Shown: piece after piece, positions 35,662 through 45,903 of the stretch
How positions within the stretch are numbered: position 1 is the first letter of the stretch
Layout: every line of letters starts with the position of its first letter
NCBI RefSeq assembly: GCF_964340395.1
Contig: NC_135551.1
Location: 11,956,379 to 12,020,378 of the forward strand
Direction: 5' to 3'
DNA: 64,000 bases
Origin: Glandiceps talaboti
Taxonomy: Eukaryota > Hemichordata > Enteropneusta > Spengelidae
The notes under the pieces: generated by a model
Told to the model about the DNA's origin: nothing
The model's input: only the letters and a program-made list of their open reading frames with translations
The model's database searches: none
Translations under genes and position numbers: made by a program

Positions 35662-36570
35662 ATGAAATGTGGTGACTGTGACAACAGGAAAGGGTCAGTG
35701 AAGCTACGTCAAGGTGACTTGATGCTATGTGGTAAATGTAACTCAAAAAGATTTGGGAAACCAGTGACACGAAGTGACTCTGCAGAGGGCAAGATGGCCG
35801 CGCCGAGACTAGGTGATGACATCCCTACTACAGACCATTTCCAAAGATTACTACAACCTATCATTATGCAGCTTACAAATATTGCTACCGACATACAAGA
35901 AGTTAAACTAACGCAAACTGAGCTGAATAACTCCATGGACTTCTTCAATGCAAAATACGAAGAAATGTCAACTCGTGTGGAAACCATAGAACGTCGGGCC
36001 AACATAAAGCTACAACACGAAAATACGCAACTGAGCCAACAACTGAAAATAGTCGAAGACGACCTGGCCAGCCTTAATCAGTACAACCGCAGAACAAACC
36101 TTGAGGTGAGCTGTGTACCAGAGAAAGATGGTGAAGATGTTATCGGTACCGTGATATCAATTTTCAAGAAAACAAACCCAGCAATAGACGAAAATGACAT
36201 CGACATTGCACATCGCATCGGAGTTCAAAACAAACGTGGTAACGCAGCTGCAGCTACAACACAGACACGGCCTAGACCCATTATTGTGAGGTTTACTACA
36301 AGAAAGTCAAGAAATGAAGTCTATGACAACAGAAAGAAATTAAAGAATACCAATGCCAAGGATTTTGGTCTGGATAGCACCGCAAAGATATATATTAACG
36401 AGAATCTACTACCAGCTACACGTCAACTACTGTATAAGGTGAATACACAAAGAAAACAAGCACGATATCAGTTCATGTGGACCAATAATGGTAAGATATA
36501 CGTGAAAAAGGATACTCAGTCAAGACCATTGGTTATATCAAGAGAAACAGATTTATCCAGAATTATGTGA
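35662..36570 (+). CDS. LINE ORF1 protein (zinc motif, coiled coil, RNA-binding fold)
   Basis: 302 residues, ATG start 96 bp into the element. Residues 3-30 hold two CxxC pairs (CGDC, CGKC). About 70-140 is heptad-rich and probably coiled-coil (TNIATDIQEVKLTQTELNNS onward). About 145-290 looks like the RRM-like plus C-terminal domains of L1-type ORF1 (YNRRTNLEV, DIDIAHRIG, RPIIVRFTTRKSRNEVYDNR). Such proteins coat LINE RNA as a chaperone. The frame is intact from ATG to TGA. An antisense frame across 35709-36005 is a shadow. Confidence 0.85.
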   Translation: MKCGDCDNRKGSVKLRQGDLMLCGKCNSKRFGKPVTRSDSAEGKMAAPRLGDDIPTTDHFQRLLQPIIMQLTNIATDIQEVKLTQTELNNSMDFFNAKYEEMSTRVETIERRANIKLQHENTQLSQQLKIVEDDLASLNQYNRRTNLEVSCVPEKDGEDVIGTVISIFKKTNPAIDENDIDIAHRIGVQNKRGNAAAATTQTRPRPIIVRFTTRKSRNEVYDNRKKLKNTNAKDFGLDSTAKIYINENLLPATRQLLYKVNTQRKQARYQFMWTNNGKIYVKKDTQSRPLVISRETDLSRIM

Positions 36571-36860
36571 CACTAAACTGTGAACGTTCGAACCATACAT
36601 TGCTTACTGCCATCTGCTACCAGTATCTCCCTATTGCAACAACACTTCCAGATGTTGAACACAACGCATTTTACCATCTACAGCTGTTCATGAACACTAT
36701 ACACGTACTTAGTTTTACATAAAATATGAAGTTCAATCACCTCTTACACAAAGACTTGTACCACAGACTGGGTGAGGTACTGAACATAAACTTGCAGAAC
36801 CCTACTTACTGGACAAAACATTCTTGTTGGAATAATCCATATTTAGTAACAGTTATCATA

Positions 36861-39835
36861 AACTACAGATAATAATAACAATGATTTCAATGATTTATTT
36901 GATGTAGGCTATTCTTCATTGCCACCGACCAGTTTTGATGACCATTATAATGTAATAACGAACAGGTCATTTTGTGTTTCACATGTTAACATTAGGTCTT
37001 TAAATAGAAATTTTGAAGGTTTAAAATTGTTATATGAAGATATAATTCAGTCTAAGTTTTCTGTTATTGGTATTTCCGAGGTTTGGGGTACATCCAATTT
37101 AAGTACTTGTAATTTGAAAGGATATACATTTGAAGTAAACTGTCGTAACGCAGGTCGGGGTGGTGGGGTAGGGGCTTATATACATTCATCTCTTAATTAT
37201 AAATTACTTGAAGTAAATGTCATTCATTCAGAATCTCTATGGTTGGAGGTACATACTGGTAATAGAAATGCTATAGTTGGTATTATTTATAGGAAACCAA
37301 ATACTGACATTGTAGAATTTCAAGAGGAGTTGTTAAATGTACTGAGGAGATTTAAGTTAGAAAAAAAACCACTTTATCTTAATGGGTGATTTTAATGTTG
37401 ATGCAAATAATAGAACTAGTTCAGTAAGTATTGAATCCTTTCTCACATCCATGGAGTGCCTTTGTTTCCATCAGTTAATTTCCACACCAACCAGAGTGAC
37501 AGACTCATCTGCAACAATTATTGATCATATTTATACTAATATAAATCAGTATCAAATCTATTCTGGAACATTAACCACTGATATATCAGATCACTTCCCT
37601 ATTTTTGCTTTAGTAGAAAACCACCCTATTAGAATATCTCATAGACAAAAAATTTCATTTCGAAATTATGATCATTATGACCCTTCTCACTTTTGTGATG
37701 AACTTGCAAATGTATCCTGGGAAGGTGTCTATGATTGTACTGATGTTAACGCTGCTTATAACAGATTTCATTTAATTTTTAGTAGGATTTGTAACAAGCA
37801 TGCACCAATTACCACAAAAATAATTAGCAACAAAAAGGCTAGGAAACCATGGATCACTAGAGCCATTAGGAAATCTATCAAAACTAAACATAAACTTTAT
37901 TCTAAGGTTTTAAATTCAAACTTTGATGGTGCAGCTGTTGATGTGTACAAAAAATTCAGAAATATGCTATTGTCTGTAATTAGGAATGCCAAAAAGTTGC
38001 ATTATAGTACTGTTTTTATGGACAACAAAGGCAATTCAAATATGACTTGGAAAACTATTAAAGAAGTACTTGGAGGTCAAGGAAGAATAGCTAGGAAAAC
38101 TTTGCCTGATAGTCTGCATATTGTATCAAATGATTCTAATACCCACATCTCTGAGATCAGTGATATTGTTGAAGCTTTGAATGACTACTTTGTTAAAATA
38201 GGTCCTAATTTGGCTAGTAATATTAATTCAACCAATCATAATTTTAAAGACTATTTATCTACTCCTTTAACTAATTCATTTTTTATGAATCCCACTACAC
38301 AAGCTGAGGTCTATAATCTCATAAATTCATTGAACATTAAAAAGGCGTGTGGTCATGATGATGTACCAGTTAAACTTCTTATTAATGGAGCAGCAATAAT
38401 ATCTAAACCTTTAGCTTATATTTTCAACCTATCTATTTCTTCAGGAATCTTCCCCACAACACTTAAAATAGCAAAAGTTACACCCATCTTTAAAAAGGGA
38501 GCCACTGATGACCCTGGCAACTACAGGCCAATATCAGTTTTACCTCTTTTAAGCAAAGTATTAGAAATCATTGTAAATAATCGTCTAATGCATTATATAG
38601 AAAAAAATAATATTCTTTACGAGCATCAATATGGGTTTCGCAAAAAATATAGCACAAAATTGTCCCTTATTAACCTTGTCAATTATCTTATCAAGCAGAT
38701 GGATGAAGGCAGAGTCACTCTTGGCATTTTTCTCGACTTTTCCAAGGCTTTTGATACTATTAATCATGAAATTCTTCTTTCGAAAATGGCCCATTATGGC
38801 ATTAGGGGATTGCCTTTGAAATGGTTCACTGATTATTTATATGATAGATACCAATATATCCATGCTAGTAGTAACACATCATCTAACCGTATTATTCAAT
38901 GTGGAGTGCCACAAGGTTCTGTCTTAGGTCCCACTTTATTTTTGTTATTTATCAACGACATTGCTTCCTCATCCATTTTTTTCCAGTTCAGATTATTTGC
39001 AGATGATTCTAATTTATTTCACACTTTTCCTGACAATCATTACAATATAAATTTATCTAATGTTGATGCCCACTTAAATAACGTATTAAAGTGGTGCAAT
39101 GTAAATAAACTTACCATTAATCATCTCAAAACAAACTACATTCTATTTAGAAATACTAGGAGAAAAATATCCCTTGAAGGTTCTCTCCACATTAGTAGTA
39201 GGGTTATTGACGAAGTGGAGTCAACAACTTTTGTTGGTGTTATTTTAGATAAACACCTAAATTGGTCAAAGCATATTCAAATGGTAAACTCCACTGTTAG
39301 GAAAAAAGTTGGTATTTTGTTCAAATTAAGACATTTTGTACCTAAAGATATCCTTATTCTGATATACAAATCTTTTATCCAACCACACATCACCTATGGT
39401 ATTGAAGTATGGGGATCTACATATTCATCACATCTGACATGTATTCACAAGTCTCAAAAAATGGCAGTCAGAGCTATTACTTTTAGTTGTATCTCTGCAC
39501 ATTCTAACAATTTATTTAGTGAACTTCAAATTCTTGATATATTCAAATTACATAAACTCCAACTTTGTACTTTCATGTATGATTTATTAACCAACAGGTT
39601 ATCTCACCGTTTTACAGATTATTGCACTCCACCAGTTCATGAATATAGTACTAGGTTCAAGGGTAGGGGAAATCTCCTTCTACCTAAAGTAATCACATCC
39701 ATAGGCAAGTTTGCAATATGTTTCACAGGTACGGCCTTTTGGAACAGTCTACCACCTAGTATTAGATCACAACCATCTAGAACTTCATTTCGTGATTCAC
39801 TAAAAAACACACTCATTAAAGACTATGTCCACTAA
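36861..39835 (+). pseudogene. LINE ORF2: endonuclease plus reverse transcriptase, one frameshift
   Basis: The endonuclease begins near 36970 (VSHVNIRSLNRNFEGL, SVIGISEVWG, RNAGRGGGVGAYIHSS). An extra A at 37381-37382 shifts the frame exactly in the catalytic LMGDFN motif; the rest is open for 817 codons. RT: KVTPIFKKG, GNYRPISVLP, a first-aspartate motif FLDFSKAFDTINH near 38732, CGVPQGSVLGP near 38905, and FADDSN near 38996 (FADD box). C-terminus WNSLPPSIRSQPSRTSF. It nicks target DNA and reverse-transcribes its RNA in place. No in-frame ATG is seen between the TAA near 36858 and the endonuclease, so the start is unclear. Restoring the frame is a one-base matter, so the insertion is probably fairly young. 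Confidence 0.9.
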
Positions 39836-40101
39836 TTGTACATTTTGTATTTATTTAATTATTTATTTGTATTTATGTTATTTGTATCTGATATTTTCTT
39901 TACTTGTACACTGCCCTCTAGTTGCTTTGCTTTAGTAACGTTGTAACATTCCAGTGTCTACGGTGTCAGACTCGACTAGCATTATGCTATTTTTCTGACT
40001 CCCATTACCAAATTATCAACCTGTATTTACTTTATTGTGCAAACTGTAAAAAAATCTTATATATGGTAATAAAACAAATCGTATCGTAAATCGTATCGTA
40101 T

Positions 40102-40228
40102 TTCTATATTCTACTGCTAGTGAATCATACAGATACACAGACATTGACAAACTGATTCAGAATATTGACTAAATATTGTAACAAGTTTCAACTAAATTTA
40201 TTCAATTCATAATTAAGATGTGAGTAAA
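40102..40228. repeat. Right 127-bp duplication flank of the LINE
   Basis: Near-identical to 35394-35520, starting TTCTATATTCTACTGCTAGT and ending GATGTGAGTAAA. Confidence 0.9.
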
Positions 40229-41190
40229 AGTTTCATTGGTTTATATTTTAACATTGACTAAAAAGATGACATTTAAGTAAGAGTAAAAGTATAACCCAAT
40301 AGTTAAATTCAGAATTGTCAGAAAACTTACTGGAGTGGAAACTTTCACAGACTTCTAAATCATAATAACATGGTGAATTAACTATGTGCTCAACTCATTG
40401 TTTCTTAATAGTCTTCTTAATCATAATAATAAGATGAATTAACAAAGCGCTCAACATTTATTCTAATAGACTTCTAAATTATAATAATTTTTCTACGGTC
40501 AAAGACAAAGTCTTCTCCTAATATCCAACACTAAACTTGAGGTTGATTGGTGTCTAAAATTCTCTGCCAGGTTCATAACATTAATCATACATGTATAACA
40601 TTGTCTACTCATAATTTAACTTAATAAAGTGATATTGAATTAATTCACCCAAAATATACTGTAGGAGAAAATATTAATAGACATTGTCTATACATAGCAA
40701 GAGACAGGAAATTGAGACAAGGTCAGTCTAACTTGATAGCATTTCTCTAATAATACAGATGCTGACATGTATGTTATTCTCTCAATGAAAGGACTTTCAA
40801 ATCTATTCAGTTTACCTCAATAAAATTTTTTGACTTGATCATATGGCAATACGTCATTTTTTGAATGTAAAGTATGAATGTCTCTAAATTGTGTGTATCT
40901 TTGTCGTTTTTATAAAAAATGAATTTAGCAACAGCATAAATGCTTGACGTTACTCTTCTATATTACAATATGAATTGTGTGATTGTAATGGAATATGTTG
41001 ATAGGGACATTGTGTTACATTAAGTTTTGAAGAGACACCATTCAAATACAACATACTGACAATTAATTTCCTTCTTTGCCCTCAACATGTAGTACATGTA
41101 CAGTATAATAATTGTCATCTATGATTCTATGGTCTACTTATAACACATACCCCACCTTTGGCATCTAAAAATAATTATTAAATACACACT
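40229..41190. other. Intron DNA, no gene seen
   Basis: AT-rich, with no open frame beyond chance and no repeat that I recognise. Confidence 0.5.
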
Positions 41191-41204
41191 CAGGATTTGT
41201 CCTT

Positions 41205-41400
41205 CAACTTGCAATTGAGAAAAATTCTATTGGAATGAGACAAGGTTGTATGTTGAGCACCTTTCTATTTTCCATGTTTATTAACAAGCTATCAAAATAC
41301 ATGAATAATGAACGGACAACTGGTATTTATGTAGGTGAAATGACAATCGTGTGTACAATGTACCGAAAATATGCCAATATCTTATTAAAACTAAAAGCTA
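41205..41400 (+). pseudogene. Reverse-transcriptase fragment of another LINE
   Basis: Encodes GMRQGCMLSTFLFSMFIN, then KLSKYMNNERTTGIYVG, which matches the RT block after the fingers (usually GVRQGCVLSPLLFNIFIN). About 20 residues later KYANI sits where YADD is expected, so the catalytic site is lost. Too short to assign a clade. Confidence 0.6.
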
Positions 41401-41479
41401 CATTAGTAATATTTTCAGGACTGGTGCGCTTTGGTATCGCAAATGTGTGTACCAAGTTATAATGAATTTGAAGCATGCA

Positions 41480-41705
41480 TTCTTGAGATATAGCCTAATT
41501 ACCGAAAATCATTAATTACGTAAATTGCTCAATAATATTCACAGGATTTTTACCAAAACCTAACCAAGTCTTGCCATTACCCTACGGAATACGTCTTCAA
41601 AATTTTGTTTGAATTGAGCAAGCTGTTATGGAGAAAACGATGACACAGACAAACAGACATACAGACAGACACACAGACAGACAGACACACACAGACTTCC
41701 ACCCA
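41480..41705. repeat. Interspersed repeat ending in (CAGA)n
   Basis: Non-coding block with 'ttaccaaaacctaaccaagt' and 'gaatacgtcttcaaaatttt', closing in CAGA/CACA repeats (41650-41700). A different family from the other composite repeats, with the same style of microsatellite end. Confidence 0.5.
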
Positions 41706-41724
41706 TAAATATATCTCTTCTTTA

Positions 41725-41945
41725 TGGAAGAAAAAACTTACTAAAAGGGTTAATTTTATTTTCTAAACTTTATCATTAGGGCAAGACCTTCTTGGGATTA
41801 CTGATACAAGTTAATCCATCAATTAGCTTTGACTCTTGAGTAAATTCAAAGCACAAACTGTTTGTACAATGTCACCTGACTGTACTGGGTTCACCCGTAA
41901 AATCCTTCTCTGTCGTTGATATTTTGTCTTTGTTCTATAAAGATT
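41725..41945. repeat. Third partial copy of the S1/S2 non-coding segment
   Basis: Matches 6920-7315 and 32270-32910 with internal losses ('cattagggcaagacct', 'caattagctttgactcttga', 'gactgtactgggttcaccc', 'gtaaaatccttctctgt'). It shows the segment has been copied more than twice. Confidence 0.7.
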
Positions 41946-42039
41946 TTTGCCAATGGCGTTTTTAATTATAAAGCACAACTGTACAGTTTACCCACATGCT
42001 GATCCATGCTAGGTATAGTTGCTCATTTGCTGAATGACT

Positions 42040-43035
42040 ATCCACTTGCCTATCCAACCATATTGCTATCTTTGCAATATACGCGATCATTTGGCTGTTG
42101 CTATGGGCGTAGTCATGTTGCTAGATATATTTACATACAGTTTTGCATGTTTTTGTTCACTTGTGTATGAATTTCTGATGTTATCTTTGCAATATTTGGC
42201 TGTTGCTAAGGGGGTGGTCTTGTTGCAAGGCAAATTTACATGTTTATTGAATTGTTTATTAATCCCTGTTCTCTTTGTGAAATACACCACCGTTTGGCCT
42301 TTGCCATGGGCATGGCCATGGTTGCTAGGGGTATTTGCATACATTTTTGAATGTTTACTCACTTACCTACAAGATGATGTTCTTATTTAACTAAAATATA
42401 CTGCCATTTGTTTGTTGCTAAGGACATGGTCATAGTTGCTAGGGCCAATTGTGTCAAAATATTTTGAACGAAATCTGCATAATAACACTTTAAGAAACAT
42501 CTCAAAAAGTTTCAGTTTCATTGAACAAGTACTTTGTGAGATATAAGTTTTTCACCAAAAATTCACATTTTTACACCTAATTTGCATATCACTCATGACA
42601 TCATTGTATCCTAATATTTCTTCATCTATACACCCCTAGATGCATTTCCATTAAATGTCATCCCAATCTGCTAAGTAGTTTTGGAATTATTTATTTTTGA
42701 CAATAAAGACACATTGTTAGCCCTAATTTGCATATCACTGATGGGACCATCATATCATGAACAATTCCTAGTAAAAACACCCTGAATAATGTTTCACCAA
42801 CATTTCAGCTCAATCTGCCCAGTAGTTTTGGAGTTTAAGTTTTTTGACCAAAAATAACATTTCTTGACCCAAATCATAAACCGGTGGTAAGATCATTTTG
42901 ATTTGAACTAGACACCCAAACCCACCAAATATAGGTTCAGCGTTTTTTGAATTTAAGTTGTTTATTTACACACATATACATACACACACACACACTTTGC
43001 CATGCCTTATCAGTTCAGTAGTGCTAAAAACTAGG
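42040..43035. repeat. Minisatellite GTTGCTATGGGCGTGGTC plus composite repeat family 2
   Basis: Three to four units of about 115 bp, each with 'tatctttgcaatata', 'catttggctgttgctatggg', 'gtggtcttgttgctaggc' and 'catttttgaatgttt', followed by the full family-2 right half (42480-43035) with (CA)n and the terminal hairpin. The same order occurs at 49490-50472 and 61100-61700, so the two parts belong to one mobile unit. Confidence 0.8.
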
Positions 43036-43575
43036 TACCGTTAAATCTGTATTTGAAGCTGCGGCTTTAATTAAAATTATGCAAATTTACAACTTTAGAA
43101 ATGTCGCTGAAGTCGGGGTGCATCTTTAATTACAAAGTTTACCGAGAATCGAAAGGTGGGTGTGGCGATTTTTTCCAGGAGGACCGGGCTGGAGCCGGAG
43201 TCCGTGACTGGGAGGAAACAACAACTAGCCAGATTGAAGACACTTCCCATCCTCAGAGGGCAAAGGGCCCTACCGCCGAGGGGAAAGTGGCTATGCCAAA
43301 TGACACCAATCCACGAATGCAGCAAGGGAGGGGATGGGACCTCCACGGAACCGGGTGTCGGGGACCGAAATGCGTGAACGGACAACAGCAGGGGGCGGAA
43401 TGAAGGGATGAACCGCCGGCAAGTGTTGTTCATCACGCAGGACCAAAGGGCAGCAGAGCTGTGCACCTGAGGAGGCGAGTGCTGACTGGGGGAGTGTGAG
43501 TGTACGGGTATGCTGGATGGTGGCCAGCCGCTAGTTTAGGACCTACCAACTCATCATGCACGAACAAAAGAAATT

Positions 43576-44130
43576 CTAAAATCTCGGACTTGGCCTCGCA
43601 CTAAAAACCAGAGAAAAAACCTTTCCGGTCAAGGGAGTGAACTTGCCACAGCGTAGAAACCCAAAGAACGCGAGAAGGAATGCAGATTCCAGAAGTAAGT
43701 CCGTGTACGATCCAAACAGTGTGTTACGCAAGAGATGGCACAGATTTTGAAGCAGAGGAAGTATGATCGGTAGGCGTGTGTACAACGGATGCCGCAGATG
43801 ACGTGTTGAAGTCGCAGGAGTGGTTGCCCCGATGTAGAGAGCAATGGATTTGGAAGTCCTGCCTGAACGTAGTGGTTACGGACCCCAGCCAAATACACCT
43901 TGATGGTTTTGTATGAGAGCCGAAGTGTGTGAGCACAATGGGAGACAAAGTAGATAAGTATCTCCTCGGAGATGTTGGGGTTGGCAGGCGATGGACCGGC
44001 GATGTCGAAGAGAGCAGTAAAACGTACGTAGCCATGCTCATAGGCCGGTGTTGTAGGATGACCTGGTTCTCGATCCCAGTGCCGATAATTGGTATGATGA
44101 GATAGCCTGGTGTAGGTGAAGAGCACGTTG
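43576..44130 (-). pseudogene. Tyrosine recombinase, incomplete
   Basis: SAM-like core-binding region: YEHGYVRFTALFDIAGPSP, then LRLSYKTIKVYLAGVRNHYV. After a frameshift near 43790 come LLQNLCHLLRNTLFGSY and LAFFGFLRCGKFTPL. R in GFLRCG is the first arginine of the RHRY set, and the usual following E is K. The HxxR and final Y region is not recognisable in 43100-43570. Such recombinases integrate a circular cDNA without making target duplications. Not functional. Confidence 0.75.
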
Positions 44131-44516
44131 AAGGGTAGGGGGCACGCCTTGGTGGCTGCTCCAGGTGCTACTTGACGGAAACGCTGCATCCAAAAATGAG
44201 AAAGAGAATCGGCAATTGTGTTAGTATTACCGGGGATGAATGCTGCGGAATACACAAAACTGCAGGTGGCAGCCACTAGAACTAATCGGCGCATAAGCAT
44301 CATGATTATTTTTAACTTTGATTGGCCCTTGTTAATGATATTCACTGTTGAGAGGTTATCATGATGAAAAACAATGCGCTTTCGTGACCAACTATCCCCC
44401 CAGAGTACACTTGCTACTACAATTGGATATAGTTCCTGAAAGGCAATGGAGGGAGAAGGGTTAGAGTCAAGCCTGAGGTCAGTGCCCCTGGAACCAGTGT
44501 CCTTGGTAGTATCCAC
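44131..44516 (-). pseudogene. RNase H domain of the YR element
   Basis: Shows SIAFQELYPIVVASVLWG, RKRIVFHHDNLSTVNIINKG and FIPGNTNTIADSLSH. These are the E, D and final N-x-x-A-D-x-L-S motifs of DIRS-type RNase H. The upstream first-aspartate segment (IHYTDAS-like) lies in another frame near 44520-44560. The frame is open here and runs on into the recombinase. Confidence 0.75.
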
Positions 44517-44522
44517 AGTAGC

Positions 44523-45440
44523 CTAGACCGGTAGCATCAGTGTATAGATCCATGGTCGGTGATGGGGTTTGCGCATCATCCAGAAATAGCGAGACACCAT
44601 TCCAATGTGCGCCCCGGGGGCACCACCCGTGCTGTGAAGTTCAAGTGACCCAGAAGACTGAGAATGTCTCTCTTCGTGCATGAAGAGCGCCCGAGAAATG
44701 ACGTGAGGAGTGCTTGCAAGCGGTCTAATTTGTCGAGTGGAAGGCGGGCTTCCATGAGTTCGGTGTCTAGAAGAATGCCGAGGTATTCGAGAACGCATGT
44801 AGGACCCTCCGTCTTATGGTTAGATATATTAGGGAATATTGAGTCTGTGGAAAAAGGACAGCAGTGAGGTCATGGTTCGATGTGCGTTACTGGACGCCTT
44901 GTCGACGGTGAGGAAGTCATCCAGGAGGTGAAATATGACGTGGATGTAATTATGTTCAGCAATCCAGCAAATAGCTGTTGACAGTTGATCGAAGATTTTC
45001 GGACTGGCGCGGCAGTGTAAAAATAATACTGGTCGTGCCATTTTAGCCCGTAGAGGTACCAGAGTGAGGGGTTTATAGGAATAAGTTTGAATGCATCCGT
45101 GATGTCAGTCTTGCAGAGCTGGGTGCCTTTTCCTGCTCATTTAATTGCGTTGATAGCGTCGTCCAATTTGACATATGACAGTGAGAACTCTTCTTTGTTG
45201 ATTAGGTCATTTATGCTGGTGACCTTGGCGCTGTTGCGCCGCGACGAAAGGTCTAAAATCAGTCTCTTCTTGTTTGAATAATTTTTGTCAACGACGCCGA
45301 GGGGACTGCAGCGAAACTCGGGGAATGGCGGAGAGTTGAAGGGACCGATCACGTAACCTTTCCGTACCTCTTCTTCAAGCTGAATTGAAACGTTTGCCTG
45401 GTTGTGTGCCGAAAGCAGGTTTTGGGCGACGTAGGTGTCA
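44523..45440 (-). pseudogene. Reverse transcriptase of the YR element
   Basis: From LSAHNQANVSIQLEEEVRKG and FNSPPFPEFRCSPLGVVDKN through KKRLILDLSSRR to LSYVKLDDAINAIK, then a TGA at 45137-45139, then LCKTDITDAFKLIPINPSL. A short loss near 45030 shifts the frame inside the region after YYFYT. CRASPKIFDQLSTAICWIAE and LLDDFLTVDKA (catalytic LLDD) continue in the new frame. Further shifts come before KTEGPTCVLEYLGILLD. The family is certain; the gene is dead. Confidence 0.85.
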
Positions 45441-45571
45441 CATGGTAGTGTAGTGACCCCGTATGGAAACCGTTGGTGAGACCCGAAATCAAGTGGGTGA
45501 CGAAGTCACGGTCTGGGTGTGTAGTTAGTTAGGTTGAGAGCCATAATATCAACAGGATTGGAGGGGCGGAG

Positions 45572-45903
45572 TCATTGTTTGTTGGTGTTTTGCATATGGG
45601 TGCAGCGGGTGCAGGAATGTAGTCGGTTGCAGCTTACCTGGCTGCAGCCATTCTTAGTGTTGAAGTTATTACAGATTTCCTTTCCGCGGAACTTGATGCA
45701 AGGGCACCCTTGGCGGTCCTGGTCAGCGGAACCGGAAGTTGATGAGAAAGCACTTCCGGTTGTCGTTGTAGTGGGAGCAGCCAGTTGGTTATAAAAACCT
45801 GTTGTGTGGCTGAGGCTATTACAGATCCGACAGGCGTTGGCTTTCGGCCCAGCGAAAATTGAACAAAATAAATTGTTGTCGCGTTTGGACCAGTCTACCT
45901 TAA
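45572..45903 (-). pseudogene. YR-element ORF1, 3' part
   Basis: Continues the gag-like protein with KVDWSKRDNNLFCSIFAG, CRICNSLSHTTGF, a low-complexity linker, KFRGKEICNNFNTKNGCS and CNRLHSCTRC. The Cys/His clusters suggest nucleic-acid binding. Ends in TGA at 45572-45574. The first codons abut the TTAA of the inserted element. Confidence 0.8.

Larger units (their letters stand above)
35566..40101 (+). mobile_element. Nearly intact non-LTR retrotransposon (Jockey/CR1/L2 group)
   Basis: A 4.5-kb element: short 5' leader, ORF1 (35662-36570), ORF2 (to 39835), 3' UTR of about 265 bp ending in TAATAAAACAAATCGTATCG and a repeated ATCGTATCGTA. Flanked by an unusually long duplication (127 bp, plus 45 bp re-copied at the 5' side). 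One frameshift is the only clear lesion. It lies in the ankyrin-gene intron on the opposite strand. Confidence 0.9.

Noticed and set aside
43095-43466. Minus-strand frame as the C-terminus of the tyrosine recombinase
   Set aside because: No HxxR or active-site Tyr pattern. The overlapping plus-strand frames are equally open, so probably the non-coding end of the element.
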